This document shows positions 11,814 through 23,228 of a DNA stretch of 64,000 bases, piece by piece. The position numbers and the translations under genes were made by a program. The notes under the pieces were generated by a model, which saw only the letters and a program-made list of their open reading frames with translations, was not told the DNA's origin and did not search any database. The stretch's first letter is position 1; each line of letters begins with the position of its first letter. The stretch is from positions 7,524,434 through 7,588,433 of the forward strand of contig NC_053123.1 of the NCBI RefSeq assembly GCF_010015445.1, written 5' to 3'. This DNA comes from Perca fluviatilis. Its lineage: Eukaryota > Chordata > Actinopteri > Perciformes > Percidae.

Positions 11814-11829
11814 CCACTAGGTGGCGCTA
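11814..11829 (+). promoter_or_regulatory. CTCF-like motif 1
   Basis: CCACTAGGTGGCGCTA matches the vertebrate CTCF core CCASYAGRKGGC at all 12 positions. Binding is not shown. Confidence 0.45.
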
Positions 11830-12232
11830 TAGCAGAGATACGCGTTTTGCCCTATAACTCCCAAACCGTAACCGTAAACCGTAAAAATACACATATCCAC
11901 GCATTTCCTGAATTCAGCTGAGTCTCCGGATATAGGCAACGGCCATTTCCACCAGACTTTTATGCGCGAAAAAATTTGAACACCTAGACCATGCGACCGA
12001 TCTGCATGAAACTTGGTAGGTAGCATCTCCAGACTGACCTGACAAAAAGTTGTCAAAATAATTTTTAGCAGATAAAAATTGCGCAAATTACACATGAACA
12101 AATTTGTGTAGCTAGCTACTAAAACATGAACATTTCCATATCTCGGCCAAAATAAATGCTATCAACGCAAAACTTTAGATTCTTGTTTGCCATGACCTTC
12201 TGAGGCTCCTTAACACATTTTAAGAAAATTGG

Positions 12233-12248
12233 CCACTAGGGGGCTTTA
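12233..12248 (+). promoter_or_regulatory. CTCF-like motif 2
   Basis: CCACTAGGGGGCTTTA matches CCASYAGRKGGC at 12 of 12 positions and is preceded by TTGG, which also fits the flank of the longer motif. Confidence 0.45.
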
Positions 12249-12669
12249 CAAGTACAAAAAGTTTATATCTCATGAACGGCTCATCCGATTTTTACGAAGT
12301 TTTGAGAGTACCATCTAGGGCCACTCCTGAGGCCCTAGATGGCCCTAGATCCGCCGTTTGTTTGCTCATCAACTCCTTCCACATTTTTCAACATAGAAAC
12401 TTCATTCATACATCAAAACGTTCGGCTTGATTCAGAATGGTGTGCTACTATTTTTATTATTCATAACATTTATAATTTCCGAGATTTTCAACGTTTAGCG
12501 GACATTTTTTCCCCATTAAAGCGGATGGACAACTTATTCGTCAAGGTGGGCGTGGCCTATGGGACCCAGGTTTGGATTCACCACTTACACTAATGTGAGC
12601 AACTTCAAATTTACTGTGTAGGTGTACAATGGTTAATGGAGCTCACATAGCAAAAAATACACATATGGA

Positions 12670-12685
12670 CCACTAGGTGGCGTTA
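12670..12685 (+). promoter_or_regulatory. CTCF-like motif 3
   Basis: CCACTAGGTGGCGTTA matches the 12-base core completely. Confidence 0.45.
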
Positions 12686-13064
12686 TAATGATGTCAAACG
12701 TGTTTTTGCCTATAACTCCCACATTACACATTGCACATTAGAATCGAGCTGAATCTGATAATTATGCTACGAAGTTTTTTCGCAATATCGCGCAATGTGC
12801 AAAACCAACTTTTTCGAACTCCTCCTAGGCCATGCGATCGATCTGCACAAAACCTGGGACGTAGAGTCGCCAGATGGACCTGACCAAAAGTTATCAAAAG
12901 CTTTTTTGCTATGTTAAACTATGCGCAATTTACAACCAAACTAATTTTCGTAGCTAGCCACAAAACACAAACTTTAGCATATCTCGGCCAAATTAATAGG
13001 TATCAGAGCAAAACTTCAAATTATTGTTCGACATCCCACTCCGAGGCTATGTACCAAATTTAGG

Positions 13065-13080
13065 CCATTAGGGGGCGCTA
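13065..13080 (+). promoter_or_regulatory. CTCF-like motif 4
   Basis: CCATTAGGGGGCGCTA has 11 of 12 core positions and a full GGGGGCGCTA right half. Confidence 0.4.
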
Positions 13081-13231
13081 TAATAAACGTAGACGCGTTT
13101 TGGTAAATAACTCTTTTAAATGCAATATTTGCAATGGCAATATCTTTGCCGCAGTAAATGCTATCATCACAAAACAGATTATTGTTCGACATGCCACTCT
13201 GCTTCTCTACACCAGATTTGGTGATGATCGG

Positions 13232-13247
13232 CCTTTAGGGGGTGCTA
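13232..13247 (+). promoter_or_regulatory. Degenerate CTCF-like motif 5
   Basis: CCTTTAGGGGGTGCTA has 9 of 12 core positions, so binding is doubtful. It lies only 167 bp from motif 4. Confidence 0.25.
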
Positions 13248-13445
13248 TAATTGAGGTAAAAGCGTTGTGGCCTTTTTACTCAATGAACAGACTTTGGAGC
13301 TCGCACTTCAGAAATTTCCTGACTTTTTCCTCGCCGCCATCATGCTTTGGGTTCTCCTTTCGCAGGCTCCGCTTTTGTGGGCTCCGCTTTTGTGAGCTCC
13401 GCCTGTCATCAGGGGTGAACTCGCGCTGGGGAGGCTTGGACCCCG

Positions 13446-14034
13446 TCATAACTGCAGGCAGTTCTAGTTGGCTTTGTTTTCATCATCATTCTATAGTTTA
13501 CCTTACACTGCCATTTGACTGAAATGTACTGTCATGCTACCTGTCCCATAAAACAGCTCTAGCTATTTCAACACATGTAATCATACAGAAGGAACACTAA
13601 GTTGTCATATTGTTTATCTGATCCCTAACCAGTACAATAACTAATGATCAATGAGTGACAGAGTGGCTTGAACAAGAGCCCCTGTTCACAGCTCTATGGA
13701 AGCCCTGAGAAGCAAGGTGACATTTTTATTTTCTTGATGGCAATGTTAGCAAAAACCTAAAAGTGTATCTTCTATGTATGAGATATTATCTCATACGCAC
13801 GGGATGTTATTTCCTATGTACGACATATCTAAAGGTTCATCTCTCCTAGGAGATAAACTTCTAGGCTTAATTGGGCTGTTTTGTACTACGGCATATCAGG
13901 GCCATTGTACTTTTTTGAAACGGAGCCTGATAATAGGGACACAGCAGCGAACTGCCAGTCTAGAGAATGTAATTAATATTTCCCTCATTAATGATTATTG
14001 ATTATTTCATCCACCTATCAAAATGTAAATCAAT

Positions 14035-14036
<2 letters not shown>
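13446..14036. other. No gene recognised
   Basis: I see only unique-looking AT-rich sequence. No TIR pair, tandem repeat or recognisable coding frame was found. Confidence 0.5.

Positions 14037-14069
<33 letters not shown>
14037..14069 (+). repeat. (TG)n microsatellite
   Basis: About 16 uninterrupted TG units. Confidence 0.95.
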
Positions 14070-14070
<1 letters not shown>

Positions 14071-14260
14071 TTGGTCCAGTCTTGGCAGTTGATTAGATTT
14101 GTTGATCAGTCTGATGGCCTTAGGAAAAAAGCTGTCTCTTAGTCTAGATGATCTGCATTTCACACTTCTGTACATCCTGCCAGAGGGCATATGGGCGTAT
14201 TCAGACCTAAGCAAGTGATCCGGCGATTCACCAGACGGTTGTGCAATGGTGTGGGGGACT
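14070..14260. repeat. Left part of a dispersed fish repeat
   Basis: Words such as GATCAGTCTGATGGCCTTAG and AAAGCTGTCTCTTAGTCT recall a very common fish repeat. The segment at 16560-16720 looks like a later part of the same consensus, so the intervening TTAA elements probably split one copy. Confidence 0.45.
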
Positions 14261-14508
14261 CACTTTAACGGCCCATGTGTGTGACGTCCTGTGTTCTTTA
14301 AGCCCTAATGTAGCACAAGTGGACTTTATATTTCTCCATTATTGTTTTCAATCAGATCATTTATAGCTCTGCAAATTTCCATCCACACTTGAATGCTGCT
14401 TTTATTTTACGGAGAAAGAGAGATAGAAAAGAGATGTAGGGACTGTGCTTTTTGCTGGAGCTTGTTGAAGGAAACAGTCAGCTGTTGCACAAACTACTGG
14501 GCGGTTAA

Positions 14509-14882
14509 AGGTGCTCTAAGCGATGTCACGCGTTTTTTAGGCTACAACATTTTTTTGTCACATACAGCAAACATCTCCTCAGTATCCACTAGCTACCTGT
14601 CCCCTGAACACACTGCAAAAAAAATAAGCGGTTTCTGTAGACAGCCCAGGCTCCACAAACGGCAACAAAAACAAACTGCACCAACCTGCAACACTAAACA
14701 TAAAAAACAGTCTTCCAGCCAATAACCGACAAGAAGGATTTGGGGGTGCTGGTTGGGGGGTTAGTGCGCACAGGGAGGGGACAGGATGAGGAGGAGGGAG
14801 GGGTGAGCTAGCCTCCGATTTGTTTGACAATATTTCAAACGTCAACAAGAAGTGACATCACCCAACATCGCTTAGAGCACCT
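14509..14882. mobile_element. TTAA-flanked MITE (374 bp)
   Basis: The left end AGGTGCTCTAAGCGATGT and the right end ACATCGCTTAGAGCACCT are exact reverse complements over 18 bases, and each is bounded by TTAA (14505-14508, 14883-14886). There is no transposase. Open frames crossing it are incidental. Confidence 0.9.
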
Positions 14883-15176
14883 TTAAGTGCTTGTGTTTCG
14901 TTTTACTGTTTACTGTCAACAGACTGACAAGACTGATCGCCGGTTCAAGATTGGCCACCGCAGAGTGACATTGGGTTCCAAACTCCAAAAGCTTAGTCTG
15001 TCTTAAATTTTCACTACAGGCTGCTGTGGTTTTGTCTAAACGCACTACCCCCATTGAAAATGTATGGACACACTTGCTTTTTGGCAGACTGCGTGAGGAT
15101 TGCCTGAGTGTGTGTGAATGTGGCCTACAGGCTCTCTCTGCACTCTGCGGTGGTAGATGTCCTGCAGCGATATTAA

Positions 15177-16554
15177 AGGGATACTTCACCGATTTAGCAT
15201 TCAGCTTTGTATCAGTAGAAACCCGATAGTATTTCTGAATGACCGTGCCTCCCTCCCTCATGTCCCCCTGAGACGAGAGATCTCTGCATTTGGGGCCTGG
15301 AAAAAATCTTCCAATGACGTAAAATGACGATTTTTGCGTCATCGGAAGATTTTTGGGCCAGAGGCAAGGACTACAGCCAGTAGTAGGATCTACTTCCGTA
15401 TGTTTTCAACACGCCCACAGGGGGTTGGACTGCCGAGTCTGGCCGAGGTATTCCGAATGAAAACGACTGTCAGCCATCTTGAATCTTCGCTAAACAGGCT
15501 CTTGGTTTTCAGCAGAAAACATTTACAACAATTATCTGCATTCAAACTACCGGACGTGTGTACCACCGGGATACATCGGTACAGATCGGAGAATATGCAG
15601 GAAACGTTATTACAGACGCAACAACTACATCCTCCTTCAACGAAAATCCCAATGTGATTTCAGTGACTGCTGTGTTTTTGTTGTTGTGGAAACATGCCTG
15701 AACAACAGTGTACCGGAACCGGGACTATCCAGCTACCAGGCTGCTGCCGCCGCCCGTGGCAGGTGGGCTGAGCAAACGAAATGGTTAAAAATCCAATTAG
15801 CTACTGCTAACTGCTGGTGGAGTGTCCGGCTCATTTAGACCACAAAGGAGACTCACATCCAACTTCCGCGAAACTCCCAACGTGAGTTGAGAGACTGCTG
15901 TGGTTTTGTTGTTGTGGAAACATGCCTGAATAGTGTACCGGACTGTCCAGCTACCAGGCCTGCTAGCCCTCCGAGCTAGAGATGCTCTGTCGCCAGGTAA
16001 AAGAGGTGGGCTGTGTTAACACCGAGTGGCGCAAATGTGGTGATTTGTATCCATTTAACTGCTAACTGCTGGTGGAGTTTGTGACTGTTAAATACCGACC
16101 ATTCTACATTGCACGCTAATTCCGCGGCTGTGTTTATGCTTGGTGTTTACAGCCCACCAAGCGCTAATGCTAGTATGTGTTAGCTGAACTTTACGGAGCC
16201 TATAAAGTGTGTGTACTAAATGTAGCCTTTTTCGGTATGTGTTTTTTATATATGCCGTTGAGTCAGCGATGAAACGTTGTTTCATGTATATGGTTGAAAT
16301 AAAACACGCTTGAGTTGAGTTGAATGCCCGTCGGTTGTCTGTGAAGCGGGAGGGGGCGTGGCTTGGGAGTGGACTCAAAGCAACGAAGCAGGTGCATTCT
16401 GGGATTTGGTGTTTTTCATCCATATAAGACCAAAACACATTTTCTGGCTTTTCTCGGCCTATAAGGCACCAATTTAAAAACAATTTTCACATTTCTACTA
16501 CATAAGTGACCCAATTTAAAGATATATTCAGCTTTCCAGCGGTGAAATATTCCT
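15177..16554. mobile_element. TTAA-flanked non-autonomous element (1.4 kb)
   Basis: The ends read AGGGATACTTCACCG and, reverse-complemented, AGGAATATTTCACCG, each bounded by TTAA (15173-15176, 16555-16558). The inside has a hairpin at about 15302-15353, built on AAAAATCTTCC and ATGACG words. A diverged internal duplication repeats TTTTGTTGTTGTGGAAACAT near 15675 and 15905. Open frames up to 156 codons cross the element on both strands but look random. Confidence 0.8.
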
Positions 16555-16559
16555 TTAAG

Positions 16560-16720
16560 GGTGTCCTGATGATTTCCTTATCAGTCCTTACCATTCTCTG
16601 CAGACGTTTGGGGTCCATTGGCGGTGCTGCGTCCATACCACACAGTGATCCAGCTGGTCAAGATGCTCTCTATGATACAACTTTAGAGGCTGCTGGGCGA
16701 TTGTCAGCGGTTGGCAAAGT
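16560..16720. repeat. Right part of a dispersed fish repeat
   Basis: TTACCATTCTCTGCAGACGT and CACAGTGATCCAGCTGGTCA followed by GATGCTCTC resemble the later part of the repeat seen at 14070-14260. It directly follows the right TTAA of the preceding element. Confidence 0.45.
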
Positions 16721-17336
16721 CTCTTCCCCTTCATCTCATTGGTCATATCTGTGTTGAGGGAGAGGTCATTGTTGTCACAACCATGCCATCAGACTTTCCA
16801 CCATGACTTCTCGTCACCCTCAGTGATCAGAGCAATAACTTCATCAATGGATCTAACCTGCTGAAGTTATTCTTCTTCTGGCATTTTTGTCACTTAGGGA
16901 CTGTTCGTTATTTATTTAAGGGGCCATCGGAGGAGTTTTGGGATCTTTCGTCAGAAAAGACTTGACCCTCCCTTTTCCGGCAATACATTTTGTATGACTC
17001 TCCAAAATGATTAGGAAAAGAGGCATGACCCTCCCCAACATTTTATTGATGCCTTCTGTACGGGTTTGCACTTGGTAAAGACGTTCAGGTGCCCATTGTT
17101 TTTTTTTTACAGCTATGAGATACACGGCTTAACCTCTGCTTTCTCATCTTACACGTCCCACTCCTCTGTTATGGTGTGGTGGCCATTTCAGTAGATTTAC
17201 TCAGTAACATTGTTGGGGAAATACAATAAGGGACAAGGGAACTAAATGCACACTTCCTGCATTACTGCATTACTTCAAATACTAAGTTGCTCCTCTAGTA
17301 GTATTCACATGAAATAAAACTATAAAACATTGAGAC

Positions 17337-18256
17337 TAGCAAAACAAAGGCTAGTAGCAAAACAAAGCAAAACAAAGGCTAGTAGCAACACGTGTCAGTC
17401 AGACTCAATGATACTGGAGGAGTTAAAAAAACTCCGAAAAGAAAACCAAGACGGACACAACCACACTCAACTGGCCCTTAGCCGGGTGGAACAAACTATT
17501 TCGGACATAAAGGACCAGCTGGCGGAACACGAGGAAAGAATGGGAGGACTGGAGGAGAGAGTCGGTGCGGCCGAGGATGCAGAGATGCGACATCGCAAGC
17601 GCTGAGGTACCTGCTACACGGGATATCGACCTATCGGCAAAATGTGATGACCCTCCAAAAAGGCGAGACAGAACGAACACGAGAGACAACAATATCAGGA
17701 TCTTTCAAATCCCGGAGGGCAGAGGTGGGAAAGATATGGCTGGATTTGCTAAAGACCTACTTCAGAAGGAGCTTAAACTGCCACCAGACCTGGACATTAA
17801 GATTGAAAGGGCACATCGGTCACTGGTGGCCAAACCTAAAGATGCCACAGCTTCATCAAGATCGATTATAGTGAGATTTCTGGATGCTGCGGTGAAGGAC
17901 ACAGTCATAAGGCAGGCATGGAGCCAGGGACCGGTCCTCTTTCAGGGTAAGCGGATCTACTTTGACCAGGACTACTCCCCCGATCTTCAGCAGAAACGGA
18001 TGAGGGTTCGAGAAGTTATCAAACAGCTAAAAAGATGGACATACAGGCGAGGTGTCTGTACCCAGCACAATTGAGAGTGAAGCTGAACACCGGGGAGAAG
18101 ACCTTTCGCATCACTAACAAAGTGCCCGCGCTGCTACTGAAGGAGCTGGGAGTCGACGTGCGCGCTGTGGGGAGAGGGGCCGATCGAGGAGGGGCAGATG
18201 GATGGATGGAGGAGCCAAGAGAGGAGAAAGAAGGCAGCGTTTTTGTCACCAGCTGA
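17337..18256 (+). pseudogene. L1-like ORF1 protein remnant
   Basis: ORF1p is the RNA-binding chaperone that forms the L1 ribonucleoprotein particle with its RNA. The frame begins without a proper start and gives a coiled coil rich in E, K, L and R (17411-17600, with LEELKKLRKENQ). The frame then shifts near 17595 into an RRM-like region (NNIRIFQIPEG at about 17680) and a C-terminal domain (RIYFDQDYSPDLQQKR at about 17955). It shifts back near 18040 to continue with LYPAQLRVKLNTGEKTF and stops at 18254-18256. The order coiled coil, RRM, C-terminal domain is that of L1 ORF1. At least two frameshifts and a missing N-terminus make it non-functional. Confidence 0.85.
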
Positions 18257-18779
18257 TCTCAGGGCCCTCCTTCAAGGAGGAGACTAAAGGGAATCTACCA
18301 CTAAGATGGATAAGAAGTTTGTTTCAACTAAACCAGTGGTAAGGTTATAACGGACCTATAGGAATACCATAAGTGCCATTAACATATATATAAATAACAT
18401 ATTTTGTGTCACATCATAAGGTAATGTGTTAGAGAGTCCAGAAGGAGGATATGCTGGAGTACATGAGTGGTATACACTCACCCGGACCTTTTACATGTTA
18501 GTGTAATATTGGTCACACTTGCACTGTGTGTGCTTTTTCCCACAGAGAGGGTAGGTCACACCTCTCTGCCCCAATACCGCCCGGGGACCTGGTGCAGCCA
18601 CAGTTCACCTGCGCGTGCCAGGTTGATGAGATGGAAGTTCAGTTCTGTGTTATATACAATGTTTTTTGTTTTCTGTTTTTCCTGACACATGTTACAGGCA
18701 CTATTTTGTTAATAATTAGATTATTTTTGACATCCAAGTGTAAACAGGTAGGGAGCAATATTGTAAGAAATTGAAGTCC

Positions 18780-21700
18780 ATGGCTGAGTTGAATTTTATA
18801 ACTTATAATATAAGGGGAATTAATAATCCGATCAAAAGGAAAAAGGTTTTTAGGACAATTAAATAGGTTTCACTGCTCTGTTGCTTTAATTCAGGAAACA
18901 CACCTGTCTGAGACTGAGCACTTGAAGCTAAAGAGAGAGTTGGTGGATCAGGTCTATAGTGCATCATATGGGAGGAAAAGAAGAGAGGGGTTGCTATACT
19001 ATTTAATAAATCAGTGTACTACAACAATGAGAAAATCTTTCAAGACGATGAAGGCCGGTATGTTTTGGTGATAGGCACAATTGGGGGAATAAAGATAACC
19101 ATACTTAATGTGTATGCCCCAAATGAAGATTGAGGGCCCATACTTTATCAAAAAGTTGCAACTCTACTAGCAGATAAAAGTGAGGGTATTATACTAGTGG
19201 GGGCGATCTAAACTGCACTCTGGATTCCAAATTGGACAGGTTACCTGCAATAAGAAAATCTCAATCTAAAATGTCTAAGGGGCTATTAGATATGATGAAG
19301 GAACTAGGCCTTGTAGATGTTTGCGACAACAGCTCCACCCAAATGAGAGAGATTTCACTTTTATGTCTCAAGTGCATGGGAGTTATTCGAGGATAGACCT
19401 CTTTTGCATATCAAAAATGAACTATATAGAATTAAAGAAAGTACAATTGAGCCAGTCACTATCTCAGACCACGGCCCCTGTGACCATGAAAATTAATTTA
19501 GGGGTAAACAACCACTTTAGACACTGGAGACTTAATGTCTCACTACTAACAGATACCGGAACATACAAGCAAACAAACAAGGAGCTCTAACTGAGTATTT
19601 CACTGTGAATGACGATGGTAGTGTCTCCCCCTCAGTTGTATGGGATGCCAGTAAGGCCACGTATGAGAGGAAAGATTATTTCTATAGGATCTAGAATAAA
19701 GAAACAAAGGCTCGCGAAAACAACAAGGATTGGAAACTGAAATAAAAAATTAACAAGGGAACATAAACAATTTGGACAGGAAGATATTTTTAAAAGTTAA
19801 AGGAAATTAGAAAACAACTGGATGAGGCTCTGACATATAAGGCAGAGGGAGCTCTCAGATATACTAATAGAAAATATTATGAAATGGGGAATAAAGCTAG
19901 TAGGTTACTGGCTTTTCAACTCAGAAAAGCCCAATCTAGCCGTGCAGTTCCCAAGATCAGGAACCCTGGAACTAACCAGGTTGAGACCGATCCCACTAAA
20001 ATATCAGACTCATTTGCTACATATTATAAACAGCTATATAGGGCTGAAGAACTAGAATTTAAGGAAGAGAAAATTACAGAGTTTTTGAGACCCCTTAAAA
20101 TCAACAAACTATCAAGTGAGGAAGCAGAACTCTTAATAAAGCCTATCACAGAGAGCGAAATTAGAGAAACCATCACCAAGTTAAAAAACAACAAAACGCC
20201 CGGAACAGATGGTTTTTCTGGAGAATACTATAAAATCTTTGTGAATGAGCTCACTCCCATATTATGTAAATTATATAATTACGTTCTAACATCAGGAGAC
20301 CCCCCAAATTCATGGTCAGAAGCCATATTAACAGTCATACATAAGGAGGGGAAGGACCCCATACAATGCACCAGCTATCGCCCAATAAGTTTACTTTGTG
20401 TAGATTATAAAATCCTGACTTCTATAATGGCTACTAGAATCCAAAAATATATAAAGAAATTAATTCAACCAGATCAAACAGGATTCATACTAGGACGTCA
20501 AGGAACAAATAACATATAAGGAGAACCCTGAACCTGCAGGCATAGCAGCGAGGAGACAAACAAGCGTCGATGCTTCTCAGCTTAGACGCAGAGAAGGCAT
20601 TTGATCGAATGGTGTGATTTCTGAGGCAGACACTGATGGAAATGGGCTTTGGGAAAGAATTTGTGACTTGGATCAACCTATTGTATAAGGAGCCCAGCTC
20701 CAAAGTTAGAGTTAATGGTCACTGTTCTAGTTTTTTCAGGATCGAGCGCGGGTGTGAGACAAGGGGATTCGCTATCACCCATCTTATTTGCTCTTAGTGT
20801 TGAACCTTTGGCAGAGGCGCACAGCCGGAATATGCAGATTCAAGGGATAGAGGACGAAGGGGGTCAATCCATAAAATAGCTTTATTCGCAGATGATATTT
20901 TACTTTTGTTAAAAATCCACTTCTTTCCATCCCTGTACTTATGAAATGCCTGCAGGAATATGGGTCAGTGTCTGGATACAAAATTAATGAAAATAAATCA
21001 GACGCCATGATGATCTAGGGTACTTGGCCTACACAATTAAATAACAAGGTCTCTTTTCGCTGGTCCAAACAAGGATTTAGGTATTTGGGAATTATTATTA
21101 CACCCAACCCCCGTTCAATTGTTTGAGGCAAGTTACAACAAATTAATTAAACAAATAAAAAATGATGTGACACGTTGGGAGGTCCTTCCCCTTTCTTGTA
21201 GTTGCGAGTAGAAACAGTAAAAATGAACCTACTACCAAGACTTCTTTTTTGTTTCAATCACTTCCTGTAAGAGTACCTGCTTCCACTTTAAACATGTTGG
21301 ACAAATTAATCTCAACATTTATTTGGGAAAAGAAGAGACCGAGGGTAAGATTAAAAACCATTCATTTACCCAAAGACAAGGGAGGTCTGGGCTTGCCAAA
21401 CCTTAAAATTATTATTGGGCTGCACAGATAAATGCAATAGTGGCATGGATCGAAAATGACCGGGAAGCAATATGGACTCAGATAGAGCAAGACTCTGTTA
21501 AGGGGCACGTCCTTATCAGTACTACCATTTATTGATATAAAGTCTGTCAATAAAATCAAAAATTAAAGAACGAATGGATAAAACATACTTTAAAAGTCTG
21601 GACAACAGTGAAAAAAATGCTCAGGGGACCGGAGACGATCTCAAGGGCCATGTTGATAGTAGGAAATATAGAATTCCCACCTTCCGTGTGGGATAGCGGG

Positions 21701-22577
21701 TTTAGAAGGTGGGCCAATAAAGGTCTCTGTACAATTAATCAACTTTTTAAAGAAACAGAATTCAAATCATTCCCTCAACTTCAAGAACAATTTGGCCTCC
21801 CATCAAATGATTTGTATAGATACCTCCAGATAAGACATTATATCACAAGCCATAAGGAAGGGAGCTGCTCACCAAAACCCAAATGAAATAGAAGACTACT
21901 TTATTAGGTTTGTCCGGAGAGGCATTTCCCCCAACAAAAAAAAACCATATCTAATATATATAAAAGGTTAACGGCTGGCACCTCACAAAGCACAAACTAC
22001 ATCAAGGAAAAATGGGAATTAGAATTGAATGTTATAATTGAAGATTCTACATGGATGGACATATGGACAAGTTGTCATAAGGGAATTAGTAGCCAACTGT
22101 GGAAAGAATTTGACTGGAAGGTAAAGATCAGATTTTTAATACTCCCCTTTATCATCTCTTCATTTGTGAAAAACCCAACGCGTTGCTTTATGTTGGCGAA
22201 AATGTGGAACTATTGGAGACACCACACATATTTTTTGGGACTGTCCATCAATACAAGGATTTTGGGATGATGTTAAAAAGGAAATTGATATTATTTTAGA
22301 GATAGATATCACTCCAGAACCAATGTTGTTTTTGCTGGGAGCCATACCTACAGATCTATATAATACGGATCAGCGATATATACTTAGGATTCTTTTATTA
22401 GTAGCAAAGAAAATGATTACAGTGAACTGGAGGGATGTAAAATCGCCAACAATAGGTCAATGGGTCCAGAGACTGAAAAATGTATACAGGATGGAGCAAA
22501 TGACGGCAAGTCTACAGCTGACTATGGACACTTTTGTGCAAAGATGGACTTGTGTTTCAAGGTATCTGAGGGTCTGA
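18780..22577 (+). pseudogene. L1-like ORF2 endonuclease/reverse transcriptase remnant
   Basis: ORF2p nicks target DNA and reverse-transcribes the element RNA. From ATG at 18780 it shows an APE-type endonuclease (MAELNFITYNIRG, LIQETHLSE, ILNVYAPNED, GDLNCTLD-like, SRIDLF, SDHGPVTMKIN). Next comes a reverse transcriptase (NNKTPGTDGFSGEYYK, SYRPISLL, DAEKAFDR, GCRQGDSLSPILFALS, and the catalytic FADD at 20885-20896). A C-terminal zinc-knuckle region follows (CWRKCGTIGDHTHIFWDCP near 22185-22240). The total of about 1265 codons is near full family length. Many stops (for example within the first 30 codons, and after DRMV near 20610) and frameshifts destroy the frame. Confidence 0.9.
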
Positions 22578-23000
22578 TGGATGGGATGATATGATACAAT
22601 ACTGTTGGGAAGGGATACCTATCTAAATTCCTTTTTTTTTTTTTTGCTTAGCTATTATTTACAGATATCTACCTCTCTGCCTGTTGTTATTGTTGCTGTT
22701 ACCATTATTATTATTGCTATTCTAATTTTATTTAATCTACCTTTTTACTACTTTTTTACGCACTTAGTTCTATTTTGCTTCATATTTACTTATTTATTTT
22801 AATTTATTTGTACTCTTATTGTAACTTATTTTGCCTGTCATTTGTTTATTACATTTATATTGCTGTCAGGAAACGTTATGTATAATGATTAAAATGTTTA
22901 AATAAAAAGTTCAAAAAAACAAAACATTGAGACCATTCAACAAAGCACACATGGGTAATAATCAATCGGCAATCGCGGCACGACTGTCTTGGAACGCAAT

Positions 23001-23228
23001 AGACCTTTTTCATGGCAGACATGTTGACATGTCATAGTAGGAAAAGCACAGGTGTATTCAAAACCATTACTGATGGCTGCATTCCACTTAGGAGAGGCCC
23101 TGGTATAGTGCATGCTGACTCACTGAAATAGCTTACTGGGACACTTGATGGAATTGAGCCATCATTAAGGTTATCAGTTTCAGCTGTGCTTTTCCTACTA
23201 TGTCTAAATGTCTCTGTGAAAAAGGTCT
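23001..23228. mobile_element. MITE with AGACCTTTTTCA / CATAGTAGGAAAAGCACAG ends
   Basis: The left side reads AGACCTTTTTCA, then CATAGTAGGAAAAGCACAGG. The right side reverse-complements to AGACCTTTTTCAC, then CATAGTAGGAAAAGCACAGC, giving arms of about 60 bp. A second, more decayed copy is at about 52830-53075. There is no coding content. Confidence 0.8.

Larger units (their letters stand above)
11635..13445 (+). repeat. Modular 1.8-kb dispersed repeat with CTCF-like motifs
   Basis: The ends are inverted: AGGGGTCCAAGCC near 11634 and GGCTTGGACCCC ending at 13444. The inside has at least three diverged modules. Each combines a CATATCTCGGCCAAA-type word, a TCAACGCAAAACTT-type word and a CCACTAGGTGGCGCTA-type word, with neighbouring CCACTAG words about 400 bp apart. 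Near the right end, GGCTCCGCTTTTGTG is repeated in tandem about 13366-13405. The long frame at 13100-13522 runs through the repeat and is not treated as a gene. Confidence 0.75.
17337..22920 (+). mobile_element. L1-like LINE, near full length, with 13-bp target duplication
   Basis: The 5.6-kb retrotransposon runs from just after AAAACATTGAGAC (17324-17336) to just before an identical AAAACATTGAGAC (22921-22933), which marks one target-primed insertion. It carries remnants of ORF1, a spacer of about 520 bp, ORF2, and a 3' UTR ending AATAAAAAGTTCAAAAAAAC, an AATAAA signal and short A-rich tail. ORF1 seems to lack its start, so 5' truncation is likely. A short tandem duplication of ACAAAGGCTAGTAGCAA lies at the 5' junction. 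Both reading frames are broken many times. Confidence 0.92.

Noticed and set aside
13100..13522. 140-codon + frame
   Set aside because: It runs through the modular repeat, including tandem GGCTCCGCTTTTGTG units, so it reflects repeat composition.
14872..15342. 156-codon minus-strand frame
   Set aside because: It crosses the boundary and target site of the TTAA element at 15177, so it cannot be an ancestral gene.
16088..16483. 131-codon minus-strand frame
   Set aside because: It lies inside a non-autonomous TTAA element and shows no domain or motif.
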